DNA of 11,799 nucleotides, from positions 1 to 11,799 of the forward strand of contig CALEEU010000245.1 in NCBI GenBank assembly GCA_937875975.1. Direction: 5' to 3'. The notes under the pieces were generated by a model. That model saw only the letters and a program-made list of their open reading frames with translations, searched no databases and was not told where the DNA came from. Positions 1 to 8,300 of this stretch are shown one piece after another. Within the stretch, counting starts at the first letter, position 1. Every line of letters starts with the position of its first letter. This DNA comes from an uncultured Opitutia bacterium (GTDB taxonomy: Bacteria; Verrucomicrobiota; Verrucomicrobiia; Opitutales; UBA953). The translations under genes and the position numbers were made by a program.

Positions 1-2783
1 AGGAGGTAGGTTTGGTCGAACTCCGTCCAGTTCGAGTCGGTATCCTGAATCGCTTTGCTCGCATTGACGTACGGTGTGGCGAAGCTGTTACCGATACTCA
101 GGAGCGGCTGTTGGTCGCGCACCCCGAAGTTCGCATGCGCATACTGCGCGAACGTGGTGGGCTGGGCCAAGGGGATTTCGGTCAGAATCGCCTTTTCAGT
201 ACCGCTGGTGTCGGTGGCGTAGCCGCCGAAAGCCTTCTTACCCGCGCTGCCGACGGGGAACTGGAAGACATTGTCCCAACTGTCGGTGCGGACCGTTAGC
301 TGGTAGCTGGGGGAGATGCCCTTGTGTCCTTTATCCGTGCCAATGCTCGTGCGTCCGCCGGCGCTGGCCTTGACGGTAGCGGCGAGAGGATTGGAGTGAG
401 TGAAGGCAGGGTAGGGTGCATCGGCGGCGTCGGCGGTCTTGGCCGTGATATCGATAACCGCGACGATGTCCGCGGGCAGCGGCGGGGAGGTCGGGGTGGG
501 CCAGGGGTTGCGACCATCGTGATCGTAGGGCGAAGCCGGCCGATCATATTTATCTTGGATGGCGAACCAATCCGGGAAGATCCGCTCGCCGGCGCTGGGG
601 TGCTTGCTCGCGATGTCGGTGAAGACGACTTCGGTCACTTCACTGCTCTTGGAAAGGTAGTTGATCTTGTCACTGTTGGCGTTGGCGGCAGGCCCGGTCA
701 GCATGTCGAGCTGGTCGCCAGGCCAGCAGGCCAGCGAGTGTCGCATGCGCAGCTTGTCGCCTGGAACGATTTCTAAGCCGATGGGCAGATCGACATTGAA
801 AGAGTCCAGCGCCGCGTCTCCAAAATTCCAGTCCGGGATGTGGTCGCGGTAGCCGCCGCGGTTGTCGTAGGTATTGTCGAGTGCGATGGATTTTGCCCAA
901 TCACCGATGACCGGCTTACAGGAGAAGACGCGCAGCTCGCCTGGTTCGAGGGTAATTGATTTATCGGCGGCGGCGGTGTCTTGCGCGAGGTAGAATCGGA
1001 ACGTGTCCTCGGTGTCGCTGTCTGGGGACTGACCTTTGAAGAATTCAGTGATGTCGGTTTGGTAACCGCTAGGGGCATTGTAGAAACTGCTTCGGGTGAC
1101 GTCGGTGTACTGCTTGACCTTGAATTTCCAGCCCGCCAGGTCGGCGAACGAGACGGAGGCCGCGTAGGCCTGACCGCTCCCGGTCGAGATACCTGGAGCC
1201 CAGGTCATCCTCACGTTATACGGGTTATGGATGACGACGATAGGGGTGATGTTGAGGCGGATATCAACCCAGGGGAGGTACCACCACCGACTGCCCTTGG
1301 GCCCCCTGATGAGCGTCCACTCGTAGTATGCCATCTTGTTGACCGTGAAGGCGAGGGTGACGCGCTGGACGTAGGGCGTCGCCGCAACGTTCAGCGGGCG
1401 GGTGATGAGTCGGCCGGTATCTCCGTTGAGCAGGTCTGAGGCGTTCGGATTGATGGGCGTCGGCAGGTCGCCGTCGTACACGTCCGCGTAGCCATAGAGT
1501 CGGTTGCGGAGGCTGTTGTTAGGCAGGCCGCTGCTGGCGGGAGGTCCGCTGGGGTGGGCGGCGGCGACGTTAGGCCAGAGCGAGCGGGCCCGGAAGGAGG
1601 GAATCGACGAGCTGCGATCGCCGGTGCTTCCGGCGGTCCAACCCACTTGTTTGTAGAGACGATGATAATCGCGGAGCGCCCACCAGGTCGGGCCTCTGAC
1701 TTGGCCGTCGGTCACGGTACGGCTGAACATCGGGGCGCCGCTGAGGGTGGGCTTACCGCCATTCTGCTGCAGCACGGGCATCTGGACTGCTTCAAAGCCT
1801 TTTTCGGTGAGGGTCGCCGCAGCCCCGTCGGTGTTGCCTTGGCCGAACTCGGTCTTGGCGAAGAGGTCATCGCTGAGCTCGAAAGCGAGCGAGAGATCGC
1901 GTTTCAGTCCGCCGTTGAGAGGATCGGAGAGTACGCCTGCCGAGGACAGGCTGACATCGTGGAAGTATTGGCGGAAATCGATGGGGCTACCCTTGGCGAT
2001 GACGGCATCGAAGTCTGTCAGGAGTGACGCTTGGTCGAGCCGACTCAGCATCGGCAGTTCTTCCTGTTTGGGCAGGTCTTTGAGTAAGCCGTGTGTCACG
2101 GGGCTGCGCAGGGAGATGAGCTGATCGATGTCGGCCGCGGAGCCCGAGCGAACTTCCGGAAGGTTGACCCGGGCTTTGATGCCTTCGTCGCCAATCCAAT
2201 AGGCGTAGGTGCCGTTGATATTATCATCGGGTAAGGCGATTTTGGGTAAGCTCACCAATCCGCTCGGTCGGCTGCCCGAGGCGGGTAGGGCGGTGGCGGC
2301 GCCGACCAGACTCACGAGCGTGTCATCGGTCGGCGAGTAGCCGGATAGCCAGGGATACCAATAGCCTGTAGGGTAATCGGCCTTCTTGGTGGTGAGGTAG
2401 TCGGTCGGAAGTAGAGACCTGGACTGAAGTCCCGCTTCCTGGTCCGCTCGTCCGGAGACGAGCCAAGAGGGAGGTAGTTCAGGGAAGTCGGTCCGCCAGA
2501 TGCCCGTCCACATGGGGTTGGCGATGGCGGCCCCGGTCTGCGTGATGTCGGCTCGCGCCGTTGCACGTCGGTCGGCGCCAGCTTCCTGTTGGAGGTGCGC
2601 CAGGGCGAGGCGCATCGCGACGATGCCATTCAAGCGGGCACGCGTTGCCAGTTGCTGGTTCATCGCCGCGCGCGACTCGATCGTGATGAAGGCGGAAACT
2701 GTCACAATCAGCATGATGAGCCCAGCCATCACCGTCAGGGACAGGATGAGGCTGAAACCGGGGCTTTGCTTGCTGTGTTTCAT
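1..2783 (-). CDS. Verru_Chthon cassette protein A-like giant pseudopilin (A2), 3' end outside window
   Basis: I translated the minus strand from the ATG at 2783-2781. The frame stays open for 927 codons to the window edge, so the gene is partial, not broken. The start is supported by an AAGGTGG Shine-Dalgarno-like stretch six bases upstream. Residues 1-9 are a short basic leader (MKHSKQSPG) ending at a prepilin-peptidase site before FSLILSLTV, then a hydrophobic helix to about residue 33. Position +5 after the cleavage Gly is Leu, not the usual Glu. The rest is a large predicted extracytoplasmic region. Segments shared with the paralogue at 5301-9134 include NPMWTGIWR, VSLPKIALPD, AYWIGDEGIKAR, HNPYNV, LEPGELRVFS, CWPGDQLD and YAHANFGVRDQQPLL. 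Alignment with that 1277-residue paralogue suggests about 350-400 residues are missing on the left. Family membership is from memory of the Verru_Chthon cassette A family (TIGR02600). The molecular function is not established; a pseudopilus-associated surface protein is my inference. Confidence 0.88.
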   Translation of the reverse strand, partial: MKHSKQSPGFSLILSLTVMAGLIMLIVTVSAFITIESRAAMNQQLATRARLNGIVAMRLALAHLQQEAGADRRATARADITQTGAAIANPMWTGIWRTDFPELPPSWLVSGRADQEAGLQSRSLLPTDYLTTKKADYPTGYWYPWLSGYSPTDDTLVSLVGAATALPASGSRPSGLVSLPKIALPDDNINGTYAYWIGDEGIKARVNLPEVRSGSAADIDQLISLRSPVTHGLLKDLPKQEELPMLSRLDQASLLTDFDAVIAKGSPIDFRQYFHDVSLSSAGVLSDPLNGGLKRDLSLAFELSDDLFAKTEFGQGNTDGAAATLTEKGFEAVQMPVLQQNGGKPTLSGAPMFSRTVTDGQVRGPTWWALRDYHRLYKQVGWTAGSTGDRSSSIPSFRARSLWPNVAAAHPSGPPASSGLPNNSLRNRLYGYADVYDGDLPTPINPNASDLLNGDTGRLITRPLNVAATPYVQRVTLAFTVNKMAYYEWTLIRGPKGSRWWYLPWVDIRLNITPIVVIHNPYNVRMTWAPGISTGSGQAYAASVSFADLAGWKFKVKQYTDVTRSSFYNAPSGYQTDITEFFKGQSPDSDTEDTFRFYLAQDTAAADKSITLEPGELRVFSCKPVIGDWAKSIALDNTYDNRGGYRDHIPDWNFGDAALDSFNVDLPIGLEIVPGDKLRMRHSLACWPGDQLDMLTGPAANANSDKINYLSKSSEVTEVVFTDIASKHPSAGERIFPDWFAIQDKYDRPASPYDHDGRNPWPTPTSPPLPADIVAVIDITAKTADAADAPYPAFTHSNPLAATVKASAGGRTSIGTDKGHKGISPSYQLTVRTDSWDNVFQFPVGSAGKKAFGGYATDTSGTEKAILTEIPLAQPTTFAQYAHANFGVRDQQPLLSIGNSFATPYVNASKAIQDTDSNWTEFDQTYL

Positions 2784-2789
2784 GCCAGG

Positions 2790-2804
2790 CCACCTTCTCG
2801 GTGG
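2790..2804 (-). promoter_or_regulatory. Hairpin that can mask the ribosome binding site of A2
   Basis: On the minus strand CCACC-GAGAA-GGTGG can fold as a five-base-pair stem with a five-base loop. The right arm is the AAGGTGG Shine-Dalgarno-like element that lies six bases before the A2 start codon. Folding would cover it. The stem is short, so it may be chance, but its position is exact. Seen in sequence; the regulatory role is inference. Confidence 0.3.
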
Positions 2805-2832
2805 TATGGGCATTATTACCCATCCGTCACCT

Positions 2833-2861
2833 CAGGCAAGACCCGCCTTTTCCCTTGCCTG
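2833..2861. promoter_or_regulatory. Inverted repeat, candidate operator between divergent genes
   Basis: CAGGCAAG at 2833-2840 is matched by its exact reverse complement CTTGCCTG at 2854-2861, with a 13-bp spacer. The arm centres are 21 bp apart, about two helical turns, a geometry typical of dimeric DNA-binding proteins. It lies between the A2 start (2783) and the AT-rich promoter-like island, so it would sit in the A2 leader or overlap its promoter. It could instead be an RNA hairpin in the A2 5' untranslated region. No regulator gene is visible in the window. Confidence 0.4.
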
Positions 2862-2878
2862 GCCATCTGCGTAAGATG

Positions 2879-2920
2879 GTGACATGATTACCTTAGATAA
2901 ATGATATAAAATAGGTGTTT
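2879..2920. promoter_or_regulatory. AT-rich divergent promoter island
   Basis: This is the most AT-rich stretch of the window and lies between divergent genes. On the plus strand GTGACA (2879-2884) and GATATA (2903-2908) or TATAAA (2905-2910) could be -35 and -10 elements, at spacings of 18 or 20 bp, for the gene starting at 2956. On the minus strand CTGAAA followed after 17-18 bp by a TTATCT-like hexamer could drive A2. The matches are imperfect; the base-composition contrast is the firmer evidence. Confidence 0.4.
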
Positions 2921-2955
2921 TCAGCCTACGGATATGCGCTTAGGGTAAGGGAGTC

Positions 2956-3213
2956 ATGAAAACCCCGCTTCTCGCCGCCGCCCTTCTTTTCGCTTCGGTT
3001 TCGCTTTTCGGTGCCGCCGCTGGCGGTGGCGGTGGTGTTCCTCCCACCACTCCGCCCAAGCCCCCGACCGTGAAGCCGCCCTGCACCAAGAAGACGCCTT
3101 CCGCTCCGCAGAAGAAGAAAGAGCATAAGTCTTCTGAGAAGAAGCATTCGCCTAAGGCACCGGAAAAGAAGGAAGCACATAAGTCCGACTCGCATCGTTC
3201 TTCGCGGAAGTAA
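2956..3213 (+). CDS. Small exported Pro/Lys/His-rich protein, probably disordered
   Basis: This 85-residue protein begins with a clear Sec signal peptide: MK, then a hydrophobic stretch to about residue 19 and small residues GAAA for cleavage near 20-22. The mature chain is low complexity. It has a Gly run at 23-27, a Pro/Thr-rich stretch at about 29-51 with the single Cys at 43, and then a Lys/Ser/His-rich tail with His at 57, 64, 75 and 80. It is strongly basic and unlikely to fold alone. An AAGG/GGAG sequence just before the ATG supports the start. A strong terminator follows 20 bp after the stop, so the gene is probably a single-gene transcript from the AT-rich island upstream. I do not recognise a family. 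Binding to an anionic surface such as cell wall, nucleic acid or polysaccharide is possible, but this is only inferred from charge. Confidence 0.75.
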   Translation: MKTPLLAAALLFASVSLFGAAAGGGGGVPPTTPPKPPTVKPPCTKKTPSAPQKKKEHKSSEKKHSPKAPEKKEAHKSDSHRSSRK

Positions 3214-3233
3214 TCTGTAGCTTCTGATTCACG

Positions 3234-3268
3234 AAAGGGCCGGACGTTTCGTCCGGCCCTTTTTGTTT
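3234..3268 (+). terminator. Strong intrinsic terminator
   Basis: AAAGGGCCGGACG (3234-3246) pairs perfectly with CGTCCGGCCCTTT (3250-3262) across a three-base TTT loop, and T residues run on through 3264, then GTTT. A 13-bp GC-rich stem followed by a T tract is a textbook Rho-independent terminator. It ends the transcript of the 2956-3213 gene and separates it from the cysteine-repeat gene at 3308. Confidence 0.93.
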
Positions 3269-3272
3269 CTGC

Positions 3273-3299
3273 TTGTTGTCGTCTGCCGCTTCGTAAGAT
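3273..3299 (+). promoter_or_regulatory. Possible promoter placing the start at or next to the ATG of 3308
   Basis: TTGTTG (3273-3278) and TAAGAT (3294-3299) are separated by 15 bp, directly after the terminator that closes the previous gene. The -10-like hexamer ends only eight bases before the ATG at 3308, so a transcript starting 6-8 bases downstream would have almost no leader. The -35 match and the spacing are poor; the argument rests on there being so little room between terminator and start codon. Confidence 0.3.
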
Positions 3300-3307
3300 A
3301 TGAAGGC

Positions 3308-3526
3308 ATGCGAACCCTAGCGCTTCTCGTCCTCCTTCCCTCCAGCATACTCTTCGCCGCCGACAAACCGGCCGCGGCTCCCGCGAAGGTCGCACCGAAA
3401 TACCAGGAAGGTAGCTGCTGCGACAAGGCGACGAAGAAGGGCGACAAATGCAACCACCCTTGCTGCGTCAAGGCCGCCAAGGTCGGCAAGGTCTGCGATC
3501 ATTGCAACGAGCCGGTAAAGAAGTAA
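3308..3526 (+). CDS. Small exported cysteine-repeat protein, probable metal binder
   Basis: I start this 72-residue protein at ATG 3308. A longer in-frame TTG start at 3263 lies inside the terminator and would spoil the signal peptide. Residues 1-18 are a signal peptide (MRTLALLVLL then PSSILFAA, cleavage before DKP). An Ala/Pro/Lys linker follows, then a compact module with seven Cys (37, 38, 48, 52, 53, 63, 66) and His at 50 and 65. The module is a tandem duplication of CC-x-K-A-x-K-x-G-x-x-C-x-H-(P)-C, with Cys52 ending the first copy and opening the second. The Cys/His content suggests a secreted metal-binding or metal-buffering peptide; disulfide stabilisation is the alternative. I recall similar unnamed peptides in Verrucomicrobiota and Planctomycetes but know of no characterised one. 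The exported methyltransferase gene starts 52 bp downstream on the same strand and may be co-transcribed. Confidence 0.8.
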   Translation: MRTLALLVLLPSSILFAADKPAAAPAKVAPKYQEGSCCDKATKKGDKCNHPCCVKAAKVGKVCDHCNEPVKK

Positions 3527-3578
3527 CGCTCCGCGCGGTCGCGCTTGCGCCCCTCTGGACCCGTCGCAGTCTGCCTCC

Positions 3579-4319
3579 ATGCTGAAGCGTTACCCCGTGC
3601 TGTCGTCCGTCTTACTCCTCGGCGGAGCGGTTGGACTTTTCTTCTGGTCTCGTCCGGTCTCTGCCGCACCCGTCGCGGCTCCTGCGAAATACGAAACCCG
3701 CTCCGCTTCGCCGGATGGTATCGGTAAGGTCTGGATGGGGCGCGAGATCTCTCAGGTGATGGGCCATCCTGGCATCGGCTGGCTCGAGCGCACGGATCGC
3801 GAGAAAGAGGAAGCGCCCTCGAAGGCCATCGCTCTACTGGAGTTGGCGCCTGATGCCGTCCTGGCCGATATCGGCGCCGGCTCAGGCTATTACTCCTTCC
3901 GCATCGCCCGTAAACTGCCCCGGGGTAAGGTCGTCGCGGTCGACATCCAGCCGGAGATGCTCGATTTCCTGAAGACGGAATCCGTCAAGCTGGGCGTGAC
4001 GAACGTTCAGCCCCACCTCGGCGCGATTGATGACGTTAAACTTCCCCCAGCCTCGATTGATGCCGCGCTGATGGTCGACGCTTACCATGAATTTGACCAC
4101 CCGGTGGAGATGCTCGCCTCCCTGCGTTCGGCGCTGAAGTCGAAAGGCCGAATCTACCTGCTCGAGTATCGCGCGGAGGACGACAACGTCCCGATCAAGC
4201 CCCATCACAAGATGACCGAAGCCCAGGCGCGCAAGGAATTCGAAGCCGCCGGTTTCCGGTTCGTGACGAACAAGCCAGACCTGCCGTGGCAGCATCTGAT
4301 GATTTTCGAGAAGCCTTAA
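3579..4319 (+). CDS. Exported class I SAM-dependent methyltransferase
   Basis: The 246-residue protein has an N-terminal hydrophobic segment (about 7-23) followed by SRPVSAAPVAAPA, which reads as a signal peptide or an N-terminal anchor. A Rossmann methyltransferase domain follows. Motif I is ADIGAGSGYYS (96-106), the acidic SAM-ribose residue is Asp122 in VDIQPEM (121-127), and the motif IV region is MVDAYHEF (165-172). Conserved flanking blocks MGREISQVMGH (53-63), EYRAEDDNVPIK (196-207) and LPWQHLMIF (235-243) mark a subfamily common in Planctomycetes and Verrucomicrobia whose substrate is unknown to me. All SAM-binding residues I can judge are present, so it should be active if SAM is available. 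SAM is cytoplasmic, so either the N-terminus is a membrane anchor facing the cytoplasm or the protein acts with imported cofactor. No convincing Shine-Dalgarno precedes the ATG. The stop lies four bases from the stop of the convergent gene at 4324. Confidence 0.87.
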   Translation: MLKRYPVLSSVLLLGGAVGLFFWSRPVSAAPVAAPAKYETRSASPDGIGKVWMGREISQVMGHPGIGWLERTDREKEEAPSKAIALLELAPDAVLADIGAGSGYYSFRIARKLPRGKVVAVDIQPEMLDFLKTESVKLGVTNVQPHLGAIDDVKLPPASIDAALMVDAYHEFDHPVEMLASLRSALKSKGRIYLLEYRAEDDNVPIKPHHKMTEAQARKEFEAAGFRFVTNKPDLPWQHLMIFEKP

Positions 4320-4323
4320 GGGT

Positions 4324-5304
4324 CTAGCGCCCGTCGGCCGGCGATGTCGTCGGGGTAGTGGTATTTCCGCGGCGCTCGTGGACAGCCTTGACGACAAGCT
4401 TGCCGCTTACGGGATCGTTCATCACGAAATAAGTGGTGCGGGCGTCGTTCTCGGGGAATACCCGTAGTGTGCGGAGAGGCTTACCTTCGGTTTGCTTCCG
4501 CCGGATTTCCAGGCCGGCATAGCCATTTTCATCGGTGACGGGCTTGAGGAGAGTCGTTTGCTGCGGTGATAAGGTGAGTATCCGATTCCCGGAGCGAAGC
4601 TCGAGGGGATGCGGGCCGAGGTTGATAAAACGAAGTTGGCCGAACGGGTGCGCTTCGGTTGGTTCGATGAAAGGGAGGATCCGGTTCGCACCGTTAGACC
4701 CTGTGAAGAGGAGTAGGTAGCTCTTTCCGTCAGCGAGAGCGACCTGACCAAGCGGTGTGAGTTCGTTTAGCTTGGGTTTCTTGGCGGGAGTTTTCGACTG
4801 CGCTGGCAAGGAGAGCCCGTCGGCCTTACTGCGGGCTGCCCGTGCGGCAGTTCGGGCTTGCCGGGCGTCGTCGGCTTTTTCGGTGGCAGCCAGCATCAAC
4901 TTCTGGCCGCGCTGGCGGGCTGGCTCTCCGGTAGGGCCTTCAGGGGCGGCTGCGATGATCGCCGCGGCGTCCTCCGTTAATGCGACGTAGGCGGCGTCGG
5001 CCTGCTCGGCTTGGGAGAGAGCACGCTTCTCCTCAGCGAGTGGCACTGCGCGGGGGTCTTCTTGGCCTGCGGTCGGCGGCAGACGCCCAAACCGGACGGA
5101 CGCTTCGCCGTGGTATTTCTCCGTGACGGAAAAGAAATCCCCTGGAATCATATGTGGACGCAAGGAACGGCCCTCGATGAAGACCCCGTCTTCAATGGCG
5201 GCTTCGAGGCTGAGCGTGCGGAAGGTGCAGCGAATCCAAGTCTTGGGGTCGGCTTGGTCCTGGGCGATACTCAGGGCGCTGAGCAGAAGTAGAAGCGTCC
5301 TCAT
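4324..5304 (-). CDS. Secreted protein of unknown function coupled to cassette protein A1
   Basis: The start codon (5304-5302) overlaps the stop of the A1 gene (5303-5301) as ATGA, so translation is probably coupled and the products likely act together. The 326-residue protein starts with a signal peptide (MRTLLLLLSALSIA, cleavage before QDQ). Residues about 20-76 look beta-rich (WIRCTFRTLSLEAAI, then GDFFSVTEKYHGEASVRFGRLP). Residues about 89-165 are an Ala/Glu/Arg/Lys-rich, probably helical or coiled-coil insert. Residues about 180-310 are again beta-rich (SYLLLFTGSNGANRIL, RFINLGPHPLELRSGNRIL, RTTYFVMNDP). The tail is Thr/Pro-rich. The lone Cys at 26 is not in a lipobox. I recognise no family. 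Its position takes the place where cassette protein B/C/D genes might have been expected, but it has no prepilin motif. An accessory or chaperone role for A1 is inference. Confidence 0.8.
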   Translation of the reverse strand: MRTLLLLLSALSIAQDQADPKTWIRCTFRTLSLEAAIEDGVFIEGRSLRPHMIPGDFFSVTEKYHGEASVRFGRLPPTAGQEDPRAVPLAEEKRALSQAEQADAAYVALTEDAAAIIAAAPEGPTGEPARQRGQKLMLAATEKADDARQARTAARAARSKADGLSLPAQSKTPAKKPKLNELTPLGQVALADGKSYLLLFTGSNGANRILPFIEPTEAHPFGQLRFINLGPHPLELRSGNRILTLSPQQTTLLKPVTDENGYAGLEIRRKQTEGKPLRTLRVFPENDARTTYFVMNDPVSGKLVVKAVHERRGNTTTPTTSPADGR

Positions 5305-8300
5305 AGTTCTTCGGCCCGGAGGTGGCGCAGGGAGATGATCTTGAATCGCCGTCCCAGCAGTCGGTTGGCTGCCTTGAGTGCAGGGTTTTTCAGTCGGGAA
5401 TCTAAAGGATCGAGCACCGGCTTCTCCGGCGGATCGCGCGGATCAACGAACTCGGGAAAACGCTGCGCGACGGCTTCGAACCAAGTTCCTGAAGTGGCGC
5501 CATTCGCACTGGCCTCAGCATAGACCCGCAAGATGAAGGTGTCGGAGCGGCTGGCGAGTGCCGGTCCGATGGCTTCCAGAATATCGGATTGCAGCATGCA
5601 GCCAGGGGCACCTTCGCTCATCAAGGAGATGCCGGCGGCGTTGCCGTTTGGATCCCCGGCTCGCAGATTGATGCGCGTAAAAGGGTCCGTCCACGGGGTC
5701 TGGCCTGGGCCTTGGCTGGGGGCTTGGGCGGCGTCGGAGGATATCGGCATGGTTTGTCCTGCCCGACTCGTGAGCTCGGCGCCGGCGGCGTTTGCCCGGT
5801 AGATACCGTTCTGGAGGCAGCCGCCGTGACCGATGAACTGGAAGGTATTGCAAAGATAACGGTTCACGAATTGCCCTAGCCCTTGGAAGGGGATCGGCAC
5901 CTGCGTCGTGGAGCCGGCGGTGGCTCCCCGGAAGGTCAGCGGCGCATCATGTTTCGGCGGGAAATAGTTTTCGTTCCGGTGAGGGTAGATTGTCCGCCAC
6001 CGGATTTCGTCCACGATGCCTTGGGCTAATAACTTGATTTGGCGGTCATCCAGCGTTGTCAGTCCGTTCCAGGCGTCATCGGAGGTGAGCGGCTGGCGAT
6101 AGCCTGGCTTGGCGTCATCATTACGATTCGCCCGCGGGAAGCGCGTGTTACGGTCGGGACTGGGTTGCGTGGCATCGGCGGCGCCGGAGGGAAGGCCCTT
6201 CGTGCCGGCGAGCACGGCGGCCCAGGCGGACGGCGAGACGCTGTTGATATTGAAGGCACCCTGTTGCATCACGCCCGCCGCAAGCGTTCGGTGTGAGCTC
6301 AGTTTTTTCCGGATATTCGGCTCTGGGAGTAGGCGGAGTCGCGGATTGCCGAGTTTGCCCTGGCCTGTCGCGAAGGCGTCAAGATTGGTCGCCATGGATC
6401 GGACTTCAGCTCCCGCCGACCACGTGGGGCCAGCGCCGGAGAGGAAATGGCGATCGAATAAGGCCGCGTTGAGGAGGAATGAGCGATCGATGTCCGTATT
6501 GTTCTGCGCTGGACGGTAGTTCCAGGCCAGATGGCGCGGGATGAAGGGGGAGGCGAAGCTGTTGCCGGCGGCGAGGAGCGGGTCTTGGTCGCGGATGTGG
6601 ATGTTGGCGTGCGCGTATTCGGCCAGTGAAAGCGGAGCCTGGAGGGGGACGGCCGTATAGACAGCATGGGTCTGCCCTGTGGAGGCTGAGCTATATCCGC
6701 CGAAGGCACGCTCCCCCGTCGCATCGGTCTCGAGGACTTCGGACCAGTCGTTGGCCCCACGGATGGTGACGCGGAAACTGCTCGATGTCGTGGCGTAGCC
6801 GCCAGGCATTGAGCCAGGGCCCCAGCCGGTCGCCTCTGGGCGGGTCATGGCCGCCATCGGATTAGAGCGGGTGAAGATCGGGAAGGGTAAGGCGTCGCCG
6901 GGCCAACGGACCGCGTAGTCGAGGACCGCCAGGACGGTCGGCGGCATGCCGGGGCCTGGGAGGATCACGCTCGGGGGGATGACTTTCGCGGGCGCTGAAC
7001 CACTGCGGCTAGCGCTGAGGTCGTTCGACAGCAGCTCGGTCATCTCGCTGGAGGCATTGTACAAGGAAGAATCGTTGGAGTTGCCTGCTTCGTTGAGACG
7101 GTCGCCTGGCCAGCAGGAGATCATATGCCGGACGTAGAAGGGGCCTTGGCTGCGGAACTGCACGCGCAAGGTCTCGCTGTCGTTCCGTATGAGCGGCGTG
7201 TTGCTCGCGGTGAGGCAGGGAAGGTAGAAGCCGCCGAGGAAGTCGAAACGCGGGACGGTCGTGCCTAATCGACTGAAGGGTAGTGGTTCCTTCCCGGGCA
7301 TGGAAAAGGCGCGGAGTTCTCCAGGCTCCAGCGTGATTTCCGGAATATAAATGCGCATGCTTTCCGACGCGTTGGGATTACCGCCGGTTTTCGCGGCCAT
7401 GCTCAGCAGGTCCTTCGACCAGGCGGCGCCAGAAGAGGAACTGAAGTCGATGAACCAGTTCTGCCAAAAGCGGAAGGAAAGGCGCATCGCGGCATCTCCC
7501 CCGTTCACCGGACGGAGACGAAGCGCGACGTTATAAGGATTGTGCAGGACGGTGACCGGGGTCAGGACGAGGCGAAGTTCGCCCCCGAAGTCGTGCAGGC
7601 CCATCACCAATAGTTGGCGCGCGACGTAAGGGGCCACGCCGGGCTTGGTCGGTCGCGGCGCAGGGGTGCCGCGGATGGAGTCGGTCGCCCAGACGTCCTC
7701 CCCGGTGTCCATCCGATTATAGAGGTGTCCGTAGTGGGCCGTGCCGGTGTTAACCTGGCCTGCGAGGTTGACCGTGTTGGGAAAGTGGGCGCGCGCGTTC
7801 AGGACTGGTGTCTTGCCTGGCCGGGTTTCGAGTTCGCGATAGAGCAGGTGATGCGCCCTAAGGGCCTCCCAGAGAGGCCCACGGAGCTTGGTGCCCGGGC
7901 GGTTCCGATCTTCCATCGTATAGATGGGGGCAACCCAATGGTCACTGGGGACGCCGGGCTCGCTGTAACGGAGCAAGGCGCGGCTCGAGGCGAATACCGG
8001 AGTGGGGATGACCGGCCCTGGCCCCTTTATCTGATTCCAGGGATTATAGACGAAGGTCGAAGGCCCCACGCCCGCTCCATACTCGGTCAGCTTGAAGTCG
8101 TTGGCCGAAAGTTCGAACAGGCTGGAAAGGTCGACCCGTAGCCCACCCCACATGCTGTCCGCTAACACGCCTTCGGAGGTGAGCGTGCCGTTGACGAAGG
8201 TCTGCCTCCCAAGCAAACGCGTGTCGGCGGCAGCGATGCCGGCGGGGGGTGCGAGTTCAAGCGCGGCTAGATTGGTCACGCGTGCATCTAGCTCCATGCC

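Noticed and set aside
1..2783. Apparent gene-poor stretch or pseudogene, because no long closed reading frame ends inside this region
   Set aside because: Reading the minus strand from ATG 2783 gives one uninterrupted frame to the edge with clear homology to A1 along its length; it only lacks its stop because the window ends.
2479..2823. Minus-strand reading frame of 114 codons overlapping the A2 start
   Set aside because: It is out of frame with A2, has low-complexity His/Arg/Pro content, and shares no similarity with the A1 paralogue, whereas the A2 frame does.
3263..3307. Longer N-terminus for the cysteine-repeat peptide from a TTG start
   Set aside because: The TTG lies in the T tract of the terminator, so it would hardly be transcribed with that gene, and the extension would put 15 residues in front of a good signal peptide.
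4317..4330. Bidirectional terminator between the convergent stops at 4319 and 4324
   Set aside because: Only four bases separate the stops, and I found no stem with a T tract on either strand; transcripts probably overlap.
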